The translations under genes and the position numbers were made by a program. Shown here one piece after another: positions 1 to 6,647 of a stretch of DNA of 11,599 nucleotides (its first letter is position 1; each line of letters begins with the position of its first letter). This stretch comes from Rhizobiaceae bacterium (GTDB taxonomy: Bacteria; Pseudomonadota; Alphaproteobacteria; Rhizobiales; Rhizobiaceae), in assembly GCA_014380965.1 (NCBI GenBank), contig JACMIV010000242.1:1-11599 (forward strand), in the 5' to 3' direction. The notes under the pieces were generated by a model, which saw only the letters and a list, made by a program, of their open reading frames with translations, did no database searches and was not told where the DNA came from.

Positions 1-531
1 GAGGATGATTTTCACGCCGCGCGCGACGTCACGAAGACGCACACCTCCCGCACGGACACGTTTCGCTCGGGCGAGCACGGAAAACTCGGCGAGGTGGACG
101 GGACGCGCGTCCTCGTCCACCGCCGTCCTGTGCTGCGCCGAACCTACGAAGTCCCGCACATCGAGCCGGATGTCGAGCTCGTGCGGCTTGCGATGGGGAC
201 CGGCGACCGGCTCCTGCGCTTTGCCGCAAAGGACGGCGCCAAGGCGATCGTGATCGAGGGCTACGGCCGGGGAAACACCATGCCTGTGGTCAGCACGGCC
301 GTCGCCGAGCTCGTCGCAGGCGGAACGCCCGTCATCATCGCGTCCCGCTGTCCCGAGGGTCGAGTGAAGCCGGTCTACGGAAACGGCGGTGGCAAGGATC
401 TCGAACGGGCCGGCGCGATCTTTTCGGGCGATCTCGCCGGCCACAAGGCACGCATCCTCGCTTCGGTCGTTCTCGGCCTCCCCGACGGCGCCGCGCGCCT
501 TCGCCGGGAGGTCGAGGCCCTCGGCGGATAA
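1..531 (+). CDS. L-asparaginase (asparaginase/glutaminase family), C-terminal part, 5' truncated by window edge
   Basis: The reading frame is open from base 1 and ends at a TAA at 529-531, giving 176 residues of the C-terminal part. The stretch near the left edge reads HAARDVTKTHT. This is the family's conserved segment carrying the catalytic-triad lysine (Lys162 of E. coli AnsB), here at bases 34-36. Further on come IEGYGRGN, the segment SRCPEGRV and the C-terminal pattern IFSGDLAGHKARI, all typical of bacterial L-asparaginases that hydrolyse L-asparagine to aspartate and ammonia. The first catalytic threonine and any signal peptide lie outside the window, so subtype and cell location cannot be decided. 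A GTG at 94 opens a shorter frame but falls inside the conserved domain and is not the start. The gene is convergent with the SsuD-type gene, with only 10 bp between the stops. Family assignment is firm; substrate preference (Asn versus Gln) is not. Confidence 0.9.
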   Translation, partial: EDDFHAARDVTKTHTSRTDTFRSGEHGKLGEVDGTRVLVHRRPVLRRTYEVPHIEPDVELVRLAMGTGDRLLRFAAKDGAKAIVIEGYGRGNTMPVVSTAVAELVAGGTPVIIASRCPEGRVKPVYGNGGGKDLERAGAIFSGDLAGHKARILASVVLGLPDGAARLRREVEALGG

Positions 532-541
532 CGGTTCGGGA

Positions 542-1735
542 TCAGGTGGCGCGCACCGCGCCGAAGCCGGACCGGACGCCGATCTCGGACTGCAGGCCGG
601 CGGGGGCTCGGGCACCGCGTCCGTAATTGCCGAGCGGCAGGCCGAGCTCGGGGAAGAGGAGCTCCGCGACGCGGTAGGTTTCTTCCAGATGCGGATAGCC
701 GGAGGCGATCAACGTGTCGATGCCGAGGCTCTGATACTCGCGGATGCGCTCCGCCACCGTCCTCGGATCGCCGACGAGCGCGGTGCCCGCGCCTTGCCGG
801 ACGAGGCCGATGCCGGCCCAGAGGTTCGGGGCGACCTCCAGCTTGTCGCGCCGACCGCCATGAAGGGCGGCCATCCTGGCCTGCCCGACGCTGTCCGAAT
901 TTTTCGCGAGCTGCGCCTGCGCAGCGGCGATCGCCTCGTCGGAGAGGTGCGAGATCAGGCGGTCGGCTTCGGCCCAGGCTTCATCCTCCGTCTCGCGGAC
1001 GATGATGTGGAGGCGGATACCGAAGCGCAGCGTGCGCCCCCGCTCGGCCGCCTTGGCGCGGACGGCGTCGATCTTCTCCTTCACCTGCGTCGGCGGCTCG
1101 CCCCAGGTGAGGTAGAGCTCGACGTGATCGGCCGCGACCTCGATCGCGGCATCCGACGAACCGCCGAAGTAGAGCGGCGGATGCGGTGTCTGGACGGGCG
1201 GAAAGAGGTTCCGGCCGCCTTTGGCCGAGAGATACTCGCCCTTGAAGTCGACGAGCTCGCCGGCCATCAGTCCGCGCCAGATCGTCAGGAACTCGTCCGC
1301 CTGCGCGTAACGCTCGTCGTGATCGAGATAGACGCCGTCGCCGGCAAGTTCCGCCGGATTGCCGCCGCAGACGACGTTGAGGAGCAGCCGTCCGTTCGAC
1401 AGGCGGTCGAGCGCTGCGGTCTGCCGCGCGTAGTGCGCCGGGGTCGCGACGCCCGGACGGATCGCGACGAGGAACTTGAGCTGTTCGGTGAACGGCGCGA
1501 TGGCCGCGGCCGTCACCCAAGAGTCCTCGCAGAACTGTCCGGTTGGAAGCAGCACGCCCTTGTAACCGAGCCGGTCGGCCGCCACCGCGATCTCACGGAG
1601 GTATGCGTTGTCGGGAGCGCGGTTGAAGGCGTCGGAGCCGAGGTAGCGCCCGTCGCCCGCCGTCGGCAGGAACCAGAAGAAATCGAGCGGACGGTCGTTC
1701 GCGATGCCATCGGGAATGGTGACGTGGGTGTTCAT
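542..1735 (-). CDS. ssuD: FMNH2-dependent alkanesulfonate monooxygenase-like protein (SsuD type, luciferase-like family)
   Basis: 397 residues; E. coli SsuD has 381. The family uses reduced FMN and O2 to cleave sulfonates to sulfite and an aldehyde in the cytoplasm for sulfur supply. Near-identical blocks to SsuD are visible: LTWGEPP (209-215), [11 protein letters not shown] (238-248), [10 protein letters not shown] (304-313), GAGTALVGD (315-323) and SGYPHLEE (345-352). Aligned by eye with E. coli SsuD, Cys69, Arg241, His243, Arg313, Tyr347 and His349 match the active-site residues Cys54, Arg226, His228, Arg297, Tyr331 and His333. Position 26, where E. coli has His11, is alanine (LPTAGDG instead of LPTHGDG). 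The ATG start has a strong Shine-Dalgarno AAAGGAGA at 1742-1749. It is the last gene of the minus-strand cluster, 36 nt after the ssuA-like gene. Because of the variant residue, the true substrate could be another sulfonate or organosulfur compound. Confidence 0.88.
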   Translation of the reverse strand: MNTHVTIPDGIANDRPLDFFWFLPTAGDGRYLGSDAFNRAPDNAYLREIAVAADRLGYKGVLLPTGQFCEDSWVTAAAIAPFTEQLKFLVAIRPGVATPAHYARQTAALDRLSNGRLLLNVVCGGNPAELAGDGVYLDHDERYAQADEFLTIWRGLMAGELVDFKGEYLSAKGGRNLFPPVQTPHPPLYFGGSSDAAIEVAADHVELYLTWGEPPTQVKEKIDAVRAKAAERGRTLRFGIRLHIIVRETEDEAWAEADRLISHLSDEAIAAAQAQLAKNSDSVGQARMAALHGGRRDKLEVAPNLWAGIGLVRQGAGTALVGDPRTVAERIREYQSLGIDTLIASGYPHLEETYRVAELLFPELGLPLGNYGRGARAPAGLQSEIGVRSGFGAVRAT

Positions 1736-1771
1736 CGGAGGTCTCCTTTGTCGAAGCGCGGTCGCGCTGCG

Positions 1772-2725
1772 TCAGCTCTGCGGTGCGGTCCAGACGATGT
1801 CCTTGACCGTGATCGGCGAAGGGATGAGGCCGAGCTTGGCGAAGCGGTCGGCGACGGTCTGCTGGGTCGCCACGATCTCGTCGGTGACCGGGGTCACGGT
1901 GAACTCGCCGCGCTCGGCCGTCAGCTTCTGGATCTCGACAGGCACGCCGGTCGCATCCGACAGAGCCTGCGCCACGCCGTCCTTGTTGGCGTTCGCCCAG
2001 GCGCCGGCTTCTCCGAGGGCGCCGATCGCCTGTTTCACGATGTCGGGGTGCTGCGTGGCGAAGCTGCCGTTGGCGAGCAAGAATGAGTTCGTCTGCCCGA
2101 GGATCTCCGGCCCGTCGGCCAGAACCCTGGCCCCGTATTTGAGCTCGGCGGTGGCGTAGAACGGGTCCCAGATCGACCACGCGTCGACCGAACCGGAGGA
2201 GAATGCGGCGCCGCCGTCGGCGGGGGTGAGATAGATCGGCTCGATGTCGCCATAGGCGAGGCCCGCCTTCTCCAGCGCGGCGACCGCGACGTTGTGCGCC
2301 GACGAGCCCTTCGTGAAGGCGAGCTTGCGCCCCTTGAGATCGGCAAGCGTCTTGATGTCGGATCCCTCGGGAACGAGGATCGCCGAGTTTCGGCCCTTGG
2401 CGGGGAGGGCGGCGGCATAGACGATGTCGGCGCCGGCGGCCTGCGCGAAGATGACCGGCGAGTCGCCCGTCGTGCCGAAGTCGATCGACCCGACGTTCAT
2501 CGCCTCGAGCAGCGGCGGTCCGGCCTGGAACTCGATCCAGTTCACCGTGATGCCTTCGTCGGCCAGCGCCTTCTCGATGAGCTGCTGGTTGCGGGCGACG
2601 ACGAGGACGCCGTTCTTCTGGAAACCGATGTTGAACTCCTTCAAATCGTCGGCGAGCGTGACGGCCGGCGAAAGAGCGATCAGCGCGAGCGATGCCGCAC
2701 CGAGGAGAACAGATTTCAGCGTCAT
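1772..2725 (-). CDS. ssuA: Periplasmic aliphatic-sulfonate-binding protein of an ABC transporter (SsuA type)
   Basis: 317 residues. The N-terminus MTLKSVLLGAASLALIALSPAVTLA (about 1-25) is a Sec signal peptide with likely cleavage before DD, so the protein should act in the periplasm. The mature part has the NMT1/SsuA-like pattern: IGFQKNGVLVVARNQ near the N-terminus, WIEFQAGPPLLEAMNVGSIDFGTTGDSP in pieces, KGSSAHN, and WSIWDPFYA. These are hallmarks of SsuA-type sulfonate receptors. The frame stays open upstream to a TTG at 2878. I chose the ATG at 2725 because it begins the signal peptide and follows an AGAGGA ribosome site at 2734-2739. It lies 149 nt downstream of the flavin reductase gene and 36 nt upstream of the ssuD-type gene, so co-transcription is likely. 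No ATPase or permease gene accompanies it here. It could bind another sulfonate or taurine-like ligand. Confidence 0.88.
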   Translation of the reverse strand: MTLKSVLLGAASLALIALSPAVTLADDLKEFNIGFQKNGVLVVARNQQLIEKALADEGITVNWIEFQAGPPLLEAMNVGSIDFGTTGDSPVIFAQAAGADIVYAAALPAKGRNSAILVPEGSDIKTLADLKGRKLAFTKGSSAHNVAVAALEKAGLAYGDIEPIYLTPADGGAAFSSGSVDAWSIWDPFYATAELKYGARVLADGPEILGQTNSFLLANGSFATQHPDIVKQAIGALGEAGAWANANKDGVAQALSDATGVPVEIQKLTAERGEFTVTPVTDEIVATQQTVADRFAKLGLIPSPITVKDIVWTAPQS

Positions 2726-2874
2726 GGTTCGATTCCTCTGATCGGGTCGATTGGGTTGTGCTTGTCGGGTCGTGCTTGGAAAAGGCGACCGTCCGCTGTC
2801 TTCGGGAGGAAAGTGGCGGACGGTCTTTGCGAGGCCCGGACGACGTTGGAACGCCGACATCCGTGCCTCGGGTA
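2726..2874 (-). promoter_or_regulatory. 149-nt leader before ssuA with a perfect 10-bp inverted repeat
   Basis: The gap between the flavin reductase and ssuA-type genes holds a perfect inverted repeat, GACCGTCCGC at 2787-2796 and GCGGACGGTC at 2816-2825, separated by 19 nt. Read on the minus (coding) strand, the stem is followed by GCCTTTTCC, which is weakly terminator-like. The loop contains TTCCTC, complementary to the GAGGAA of the ssuA ribosome site further down. It could be a partial terminator/attenuator, an RNA-processing or stabilising hairpin that sets the ratio between reductase and binding protein, or a protein-binding dyad. The repeat is directly visible; any function is inferred. 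I do not recognise a named riboswitch here. Confidence 0.45.
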
Positions 2875-3426
2875 TCAATCGGCGGCGCCGTGGACGCCGT
2901 AGCGGCCATGGGCATAGACGAGCGCGGGCCGTTCCGGCCCGGCTAAGACGGCCCGCACGGCGCCGAAGATCAGCGCATGGCTATGGCGCTCGACGATGTG
3001 CTCGACCTCGCAGTCGATCGAGGCGAGCGCGCCTTCGAGCATGGCCGCGCCCGTCTCTCCGTCCGACCAGTCCGCGCCCTCGTAGCGCGCGCTGCCCTTC
3101 GCCCCGTCGCGGCCCGCAAAACGGTCGGCGATGCTGGCCTGGTCGGCGCCGAGAATGTTGACGCAGAAATGGCCGTAGGCTCGGATCACCGGCCAGGACG
3201 AGGACGAGAGGTTGATCGAGACCAGCATCGTCTCCGGCTCGACCGAAAGCGACTGCGCGGATGTCACCGTCGCGCCCGTCCGGTCACGGCCGACGCCAGC
3301 CGTGACGACCGAGACCCCGCCGACGAGGTGGCGCATCGCGAGCTTCAGGCCAAGAGGTCCCCTCGGCGCCGCGACCGGCGGCGAGCCGACGTGCGAAAAG
3401 GTCGGCTTCAATTGGATCAGCGACAT
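2875..3426 (-). CDS. NAD(P)H:flavin reductase, FMN-binding split-barrel (DIM6/NTAB) family, probable FMNH2 supplier
   Basis: 183 residues, a usual size for this family. Visible signatures are VSVVTAG (38-44), DRTGATVTSAQSLSVEPETMLVSI (48-71, FMN-binding barrel strands), FCVNIL (87-92), DRFAG (101-105) and the C-terminal HGRYG (173-177). Such enzymes reduce free FMN or FAD with NAD(P)H and feed a partner monooxygenase. Next to the SsuD-type gene this one most likely does the job of SsuE, although SsuE itself has an unrelated flavodoxin-like fold. The frame is open up to 3612, but that longer version would overlap the preceding hydrolase gene and adds 62 residues without family character. The ATG at 3426 has a GAAGGA ribosome site six bases upstream and gives the normal length. 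The sequence alone does not reveal which flavin or nicotinamide it prefers. Confidence 0.87.
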   Translation of the reverse strand: MSLIQLKPTFSHVGSPPVAAPRGPLGLKLAMRHLVGGVSVVTAGVGRDRTGATVTSAQSLSVEPETMLVSINLSSSSWPVIRAYGHFCVNILGADQASIADRFAGRDGAKGSARYEGADWSDGETGAAMLEGALASIDCEVEHIVERHSHALIFGAVRAVLAGPERPALVYAHGRYGVHGAAD

Positions 3427-3438
3427 GAGGTTTCCTTC
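3427..3438 (-). promoter_or_regulatory. Ribosome binding site deciding the flavin reductase start
   Basis: On the minus strand GAAGGAAA (3431-3438) lies just before the ATG at 3426, with six bases after the GAAGGA core. It supports the short 183-residue protein over the 245-residue open frame. Confidence 0.75.
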
Positions 3439-3505
3439 GTGTGACGGTACGCCCTCAAGCCGGTCGAGGGCCGTGGGGTTGAGGTCGTGAACGGGCTGCG
3501 ACAGC

Positions 3506-4153
3506 TCAGCCGCAGGAGACGCGAAGCTCCGCGCGGGCGGCGCCGGCGAACGCAGCACCGATCGATGGCTGGCGCAGAGTGACCGTTTCTCCGCGAGGGC
3601 CGCGTTCGACATTGGCCGCTTTCCGGGCGCGCAGCGCCTCGGCGAGGATCACGCCTTCCGGCCAGGGACCGAAACCGCTTGCGACGTTGATGTGTCCGGC
3701 TTTGCCGAGATCGACGAGCCCGGCGCCCCAGGCCGCCGCGAAGGCCTCCGCCCTCGCGTAGCGCATGAAGGGATCGTCGCGGCTGGCGACGAGGATCGAC
3801 GGGAAGGGTAGTTCCCCACGCGGCAGGGCGGCGAATGTCGCGAAGTCGGTGATGTCGTTCGACAGGACATCGACATCGGCGGGAGCCACGAGCAGTGCGC
3901 CGCCGACATGGGCGGCCGACGGGCGGGAGGCGAGATGGGCGACCAGCGCGCAGCCGAGGCTGTGGGCAACGAGCACCGCGCCGGGCGCCGCTGCCAGATA
4001 CGCTTCGAGACGGTGGAGCCAGTCGGCAAGGTCCGGGCGGATGAAATCCTGCTGCTCGACGACCTCGCTGCTTGGATTGTCGAGCGCCCAGTGCCGCTGC
4101 CAGTGGCCGGGCTCGGAGCCGCGGTAGCCGGGGATGATGAGCGTCCTGATCAT
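3506..4153 (-). CDS. Small serine alpha/beta-hydrolase, RBBP9/YdeN family
   Basis: 215 residues. The start MIRTLIIPGYRGSEPGHWQRHW is the characteristic opening of RBBP9/YdeN-type hydrolases (IPGxxGS..GHWQ). The nucleophile elbow is AHSLG with Ser65, a likely acid is Asp126 or Asp127 in ASRDDPF, and the catalytic His154 sits in GHIN, followed by the family pattern GFGPWPEG. Members usually end near residue 185; this one carries about 30 extra residues rich in Ala, Arg and Gly. Substrates of bacterial members are mostly unknown (esterase or amidase activity is typical). It is the first gene of the minus-strand cluster, 79 nt before the flavin reductase start, with a GAGGGA ribosome site ahead of its ATG. 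Its position suggests it acts on the sulfonate substrate, on a precursor ester or amide, or on a downstream product, but that is inference. Confidence 0.85.
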   Translation of the reverse strand: MIRTLIIPGYRGSEPGHWQRHWALDNPSSEVVEQQDFIRPDLADWLHRLEAYLAAAPGAVLVAHSLGCALVAHLASRPSAAHVGGALLVAPADVDVLSNDITDFATFAALPRGELPFPSILVASRDDPFMRYARAEAFAAAWGAGLVDLGKAGHINVASGFGPWPEGVILAEALRARKAANVERGPRGETVTLRQPSIGAAFAGAARAELRVSCG

Positions 4154-4195
4154 GGGTCCGTCCCTCGTCGATCCTGAAGCCTTCGCTTCGAGAAG

Positions 4196-4262
4196 AGATT
4201 AGGGGGTCGCCGAGATCACGGGAAAGAATAAAATACTTATTTGATAGACTGTATGGATAAAT
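4196..4262 (-). promoter_or_regulatory. AT-rich probable promoter/operator region for the sulfonate cluster
   Basis: The 154-bp gap between the diguanylate cyclase stop and the hydrolase start holds a conspicuous AT-rich block (about 4227-4262) in otherwise GC-rich DNA. It contains the dyad AAATA-CT-TATTT at 4231-4242 and the wider pair ATAC (4233-4236) and GTAT (4251-4254), 14 bp apart, an arrangement compatible with a LysR-type regulator site such as those controlling sulfur genes. I could not assign confident -35/-10 hexamers. No regulator gene is present nearby. Confidence 0.4.
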
Positions 4263-4307
4263 CGGTCCGTTTCATTCGTGTCCCCCGGGACAAACCGGCG
4301 CGTGGCG

Positions 4308-5882
4308 TCAGCCGTACGCGGCGGCCGAGAGCAACTGGGCAGGGCGGTCGCTGGCGAGCGAGCGGTTGCGGCCGGAGGCCTTGGCCGCGTAGAGCGCCCT
4401 GTCGGCGTCGGCGAGGAGATCGCTTGCGCTGGAGCGCGGCGCCGTCGAGCGATCCTCGGTCGAGAAGCCGATGGAGATGGTGACGAACCCAAGGGGAGAG
4501 GCCGCGTGCGGAATGCGCAGGACCTCGATGCCTGCACGCATCCGTTCGGCGACGCGCGCGGCCTCGCGCGGGGGTGTTTCCGGGAGCAGCGCGATCATTT
4601 CCTCGCCGCCGTAGCGCATGACGCGGTCGCGCGGGCGCCGGGCCGCGGACGAGATCGCGGCGGCGATCGCCTTCAGGCAGACGTCGCCCGCCTGATGTCC
4701 GTAGGTGTCGTTGAACGCCTTGAAGTGATCGACGTCGATCATGAGAAGCGAAAGCGGATGGCCGGAGGCGACGCAGCGCATCCATTCGATGGGCAGCGTC
4801 TCGTCGAAGGAACGCCTGTTCAGAAGGCCGGTCAAAGCGTCGGTTCTCGAGATCGCCAGAAGGTTAAGCTCGGAGATCTGGCGGGCTCGGGCGTATCTGA
4901 CGAGCCTCGATCCGCCGACGACGACGAGGGTCAGGAACGCGCCGGCGACGAGGAGCCGGTACGGCAGGCCCTCACGCCACGGCGCCGTCGCAGCCTCCAG
5001 CGTCATGCTGTAGATTACCGCGACCAAGCGGCCCGGCAGGCGGTGGAACGAGGAGATGACCTCCGCGCCGTCGATCGGAGAGAACTGCCGCGTGCTGCCA
5101 GACGTGGCGCCTTCGCGGATCAGCCGGGGGATGATGTTGTCGGATACGTCGATGCCGATCAGGGCGTCGTCGTGCGGACTGCGGGCCATGAGTTTGGCCG
5201 ATGGGCTTAGAATGATGATGCGCGACTGCTTGTCGGTTTTCAGTGCCGAATAGACATCGGCGAAATAGGTCGACCGCATCGTCGCGAGGAGCACGCCGTC
5301 GAAGCTGCCGTCCGGGTGGACGACGCGCCGGCTCGCGGTCACGACCCATTCGCCGGACGCCTCGATGCGGATCGGAGGTCCAATGTAGAGATCGTTGCCC
5401 GGATGCTTTCGATGATGGCGGAAGAAGTCGGCGCGCGCCTGGTTCGACGCCGATTCCAGCGCCTCGCTCTCCGATGTCGCAAGGCGCCATCCCGACTGCT
5501 CGTAGTAGGACAGGCTCGAAATGCGCGGCACGCGGCGTAGGAGTTCCGTCATGTCGAGGCGCAGGAGCGCCAGCTCGTTGGTCGTCGGCGTGTCCTCGCC
5601 GATGAGGCGGCCCAGCGAAGAAAGGGCAAGATCGGCGATCTGGAACGTGTCGGCCGCCTGCTGCGCAAGGGTGGTCGCCAGCATTGCCGTCCGTTCCTCG
5701 GCGCTGCGAAGCGACGACTCCCGTAGCTCGGTCTCCATCGCTACCGTGCCCGCGAGGATCGCCGCGAAGGCGATTCCGATACCGAACCTCAGCCACGAGG
5801 ACAGGCCCAGCACGCTCTTTCGGGATGTCTTCTGAGACAAGGCGGCGTCCGTTTCGAATTTCGACGCCTCACCCTTGCACAC
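4308..5882 (-). CDS. Membrane-anchored diguanylate cyclase with extracytoplasmic sensor domain (GGEEM variant)
   Basis: 524 residues. A first membrane helix lies at about 31-49 and a second at about 308-325. The roughly 260 residues between them resemble a dCache-like sensor, with patterns such as WVVTASRRV and DGSFDGVLLATM. The GGDEF domain starts near SRTDALTGLLNRRSF (345-359) and contains MIDVDHFKAFND (381-392, metal and nucleotide site), the inhibitory-site motif RPRD (416-419) exactly five residues before the active-site loop, the loop GGEEM (425-429), and DLLADADRALYAAKASGRN near the C-terminus. Such proteins make cyclic di-GMP from two GTP in response to an outside signal. The canonical last residue of GG(D/E)EF is Phe and here is Met, so activity is uncertain. 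The start is a GTG at 5882, the first possible codon after an in-frame stop; its ribosome site (AAAGAG) is weak and a start further in is possible. It appears to be a single-gene unit. Confidence 0.88.
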   Translation of the reverse strand: MCKGEASKFETDAALSQKTSRKSVLGLSSWLRFGIGIAFAAILAGTVAMETELRESSLRSAEERTAMLATTLAQQAADTFQIADLALSSLGRLIGEDTPTTNELALLRLDMTELLRRVPRISSLSYYEQSGWRLATSESEALESASNQARADFFRHHRKHPGNDLYIGPPIRIEASGEWVVTASRRVVHPDGSFDGVLLATMRSTYFADVYSALKTDKQSRIIILSPSAKLMARSPHDDALIGIDVSDNIIPRLIREGATSGSTRQFSPIDGAEVISSFHRLPGRLVAVIYSMTLEAATAPWREGLPYRLLVAGAFLTLVVVGGSRLVRYARARQISELNLLAISRTDALTGLLNRRSFDETLPIEWMRCVASGHPLSLLMIDVDHFKAFNDTYGHQAGDVCLKAIAAAISSAARRPRDRVMRYGGEEMIALLPETPPREAARVAERMRAGIEVLRIPHAASPLGFVTISIGFSTEDRSTAPRSSASDLLADADRALYAAKASGRNRSLASDRPAQLLSAAAYG

Positions 5883-6149
5883 CGGCTCTTTCGACTTCGT
5901 TTCCGCTGCAGCTCATGCCTGGGCGCATTGCCTCAAGTCCGCGAAGTCTTGCCACGATGCCGGAGCGCATGTGCATACCGCCTCGCGAGGTCGTGATGCC
6001 GCAGGCGTAACGGCGACAGGTCCGGCGGGTCTCACGGCAAGACGAGGACGGCATGCGGCGGCGGACGGCGTCCCGCGAACGTGCTCGCAACCCAGCGATC
6101 TGCCGCGCCGAGACCGGCAAAAGGTCGCGTCCCTCGAAGGAGCAAAGTC
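5883..6149. other. Divergent intergenic region between the diguanylate cyclase and the membrane protein gene
   Basis: These 267 bp separate two divergent starts and should carry both promoters. I see a perfect 10-bp palindrome CCTCGCGAGG at 5981-5990 and a good ribosome site GAAGGAG at 6136-6142 for the plus-strand gene. I could not identify convincing promoter hexamers or a small gene here. Confidence 0.35.
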
Positions 6150-6647
6150 ATGAATACGACGTCGAGCCCTCTGCCCGCATCCGGGCCGCTGCTTCCGGTC
6201 CTCACCGGATCGCTCATCGGCACGGTCTTGCTTGCCGGAATTTCGGCCGATCTCGTCTGGGAGGTCTGGGCGAGGCTGATCACGCCGATCTTCATCGGCG
6301 GCCCGCTGGAGCCCGCAGCCCTCGTCCAAGGCGTCTTCGGCCTCACGAACCGCTTCGCTGCCGAGATCATCCACGCGGTCGTCGGCATCGTCTTCTACCC
6401 CGTCGGCTATCTCTTCATCGCGCGCCCGCTCCAGCGTCTCCTCCTTCCGCAACTGCCGCTCGCTCTGACGGGAATCGGCTTCGGCATCGGGCTCTGGGTC
6501 TTCGCGCTCTACGTCATGGCGCATCTCTTCGCAGGCCAACCGCCCTTCCTCGGCTTTATCCCGCTGACCTGGGCCTCTCTCGTCGGCCACATCCTCTTCG
6601 GCCTCGTCGTCGCCTTCGTCGTGCGCTGGCGCGAGGCCAGGGCCTAA
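6150..6647 (+). CDS. Small four-helix integral membrane protein of unknown function
   Basis: 165 residues; I do not recognise the family. Four hydrophobic helices are predicted by eye at about 14-36, 72-91, 104-126 and 139-158, with short polar loops and a positively charged end (RWREARA). Charged and aromatic residues inside or next to helix 1 (DLVWEVWARLI) and histidines in helices 2, 3 and 4 (IIHAV, AHLF, GHILF) could bind a cofactor or ligand, but this is conjecture. The frame is open from 6081, but I chose the ATG at 6150 because of the GAAGGAG ribosome site seven bases upstream. It is divergent from the diguanylate cyclase gene, and its stop overlaps the stop of the convergent phosphatase gene, so it is probably transcribed alone. 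Confidence 0.75.
   Translation: MNTTSSPLPASGPLLPVLTGSLIGTVLLAGISADLVWEVWARLITPIFIGGPLEPAALVQGVFGLTNRFAAEIIHAVVGIVFYPVGYLFIARPLQRLLLPQLPLALTGIGFGIGLWVFALYVMAHLFAGQPPFLGFIPLTWASLVGHILFGLVVAFVVRWREARA

Noticed and set aside
389..2086. Long plus-strand open frame (565 codons) opposite the ssuD and asparaginase genes
   Set aside because: Arg/Asp/Glu/Ala-rich composition without any domain, caused by GC-rich third positions of the real genes on the other strand or frame.
2726..2878. In-frame N-terminal extension of ssuA to a TTG at 2878
   Set aside because: It would bury the signal peptide 51 residues inside the protein and ignores the ribosome site just before the ATG at 2725.
4279..4292. TGTCCC-CC-GGGACA dyad after the diguanylate cyclase stop as a terminator
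   Set aside because: The loop is too short and no T-run follows on the minus strand, so termination is not supported.
4278..5210. Plus-strand frame of 310 codons opposite the GGDEF gene
   Set aside because: Shadow of the minus-strand gene; no recognisable motifs and biased charged composition.
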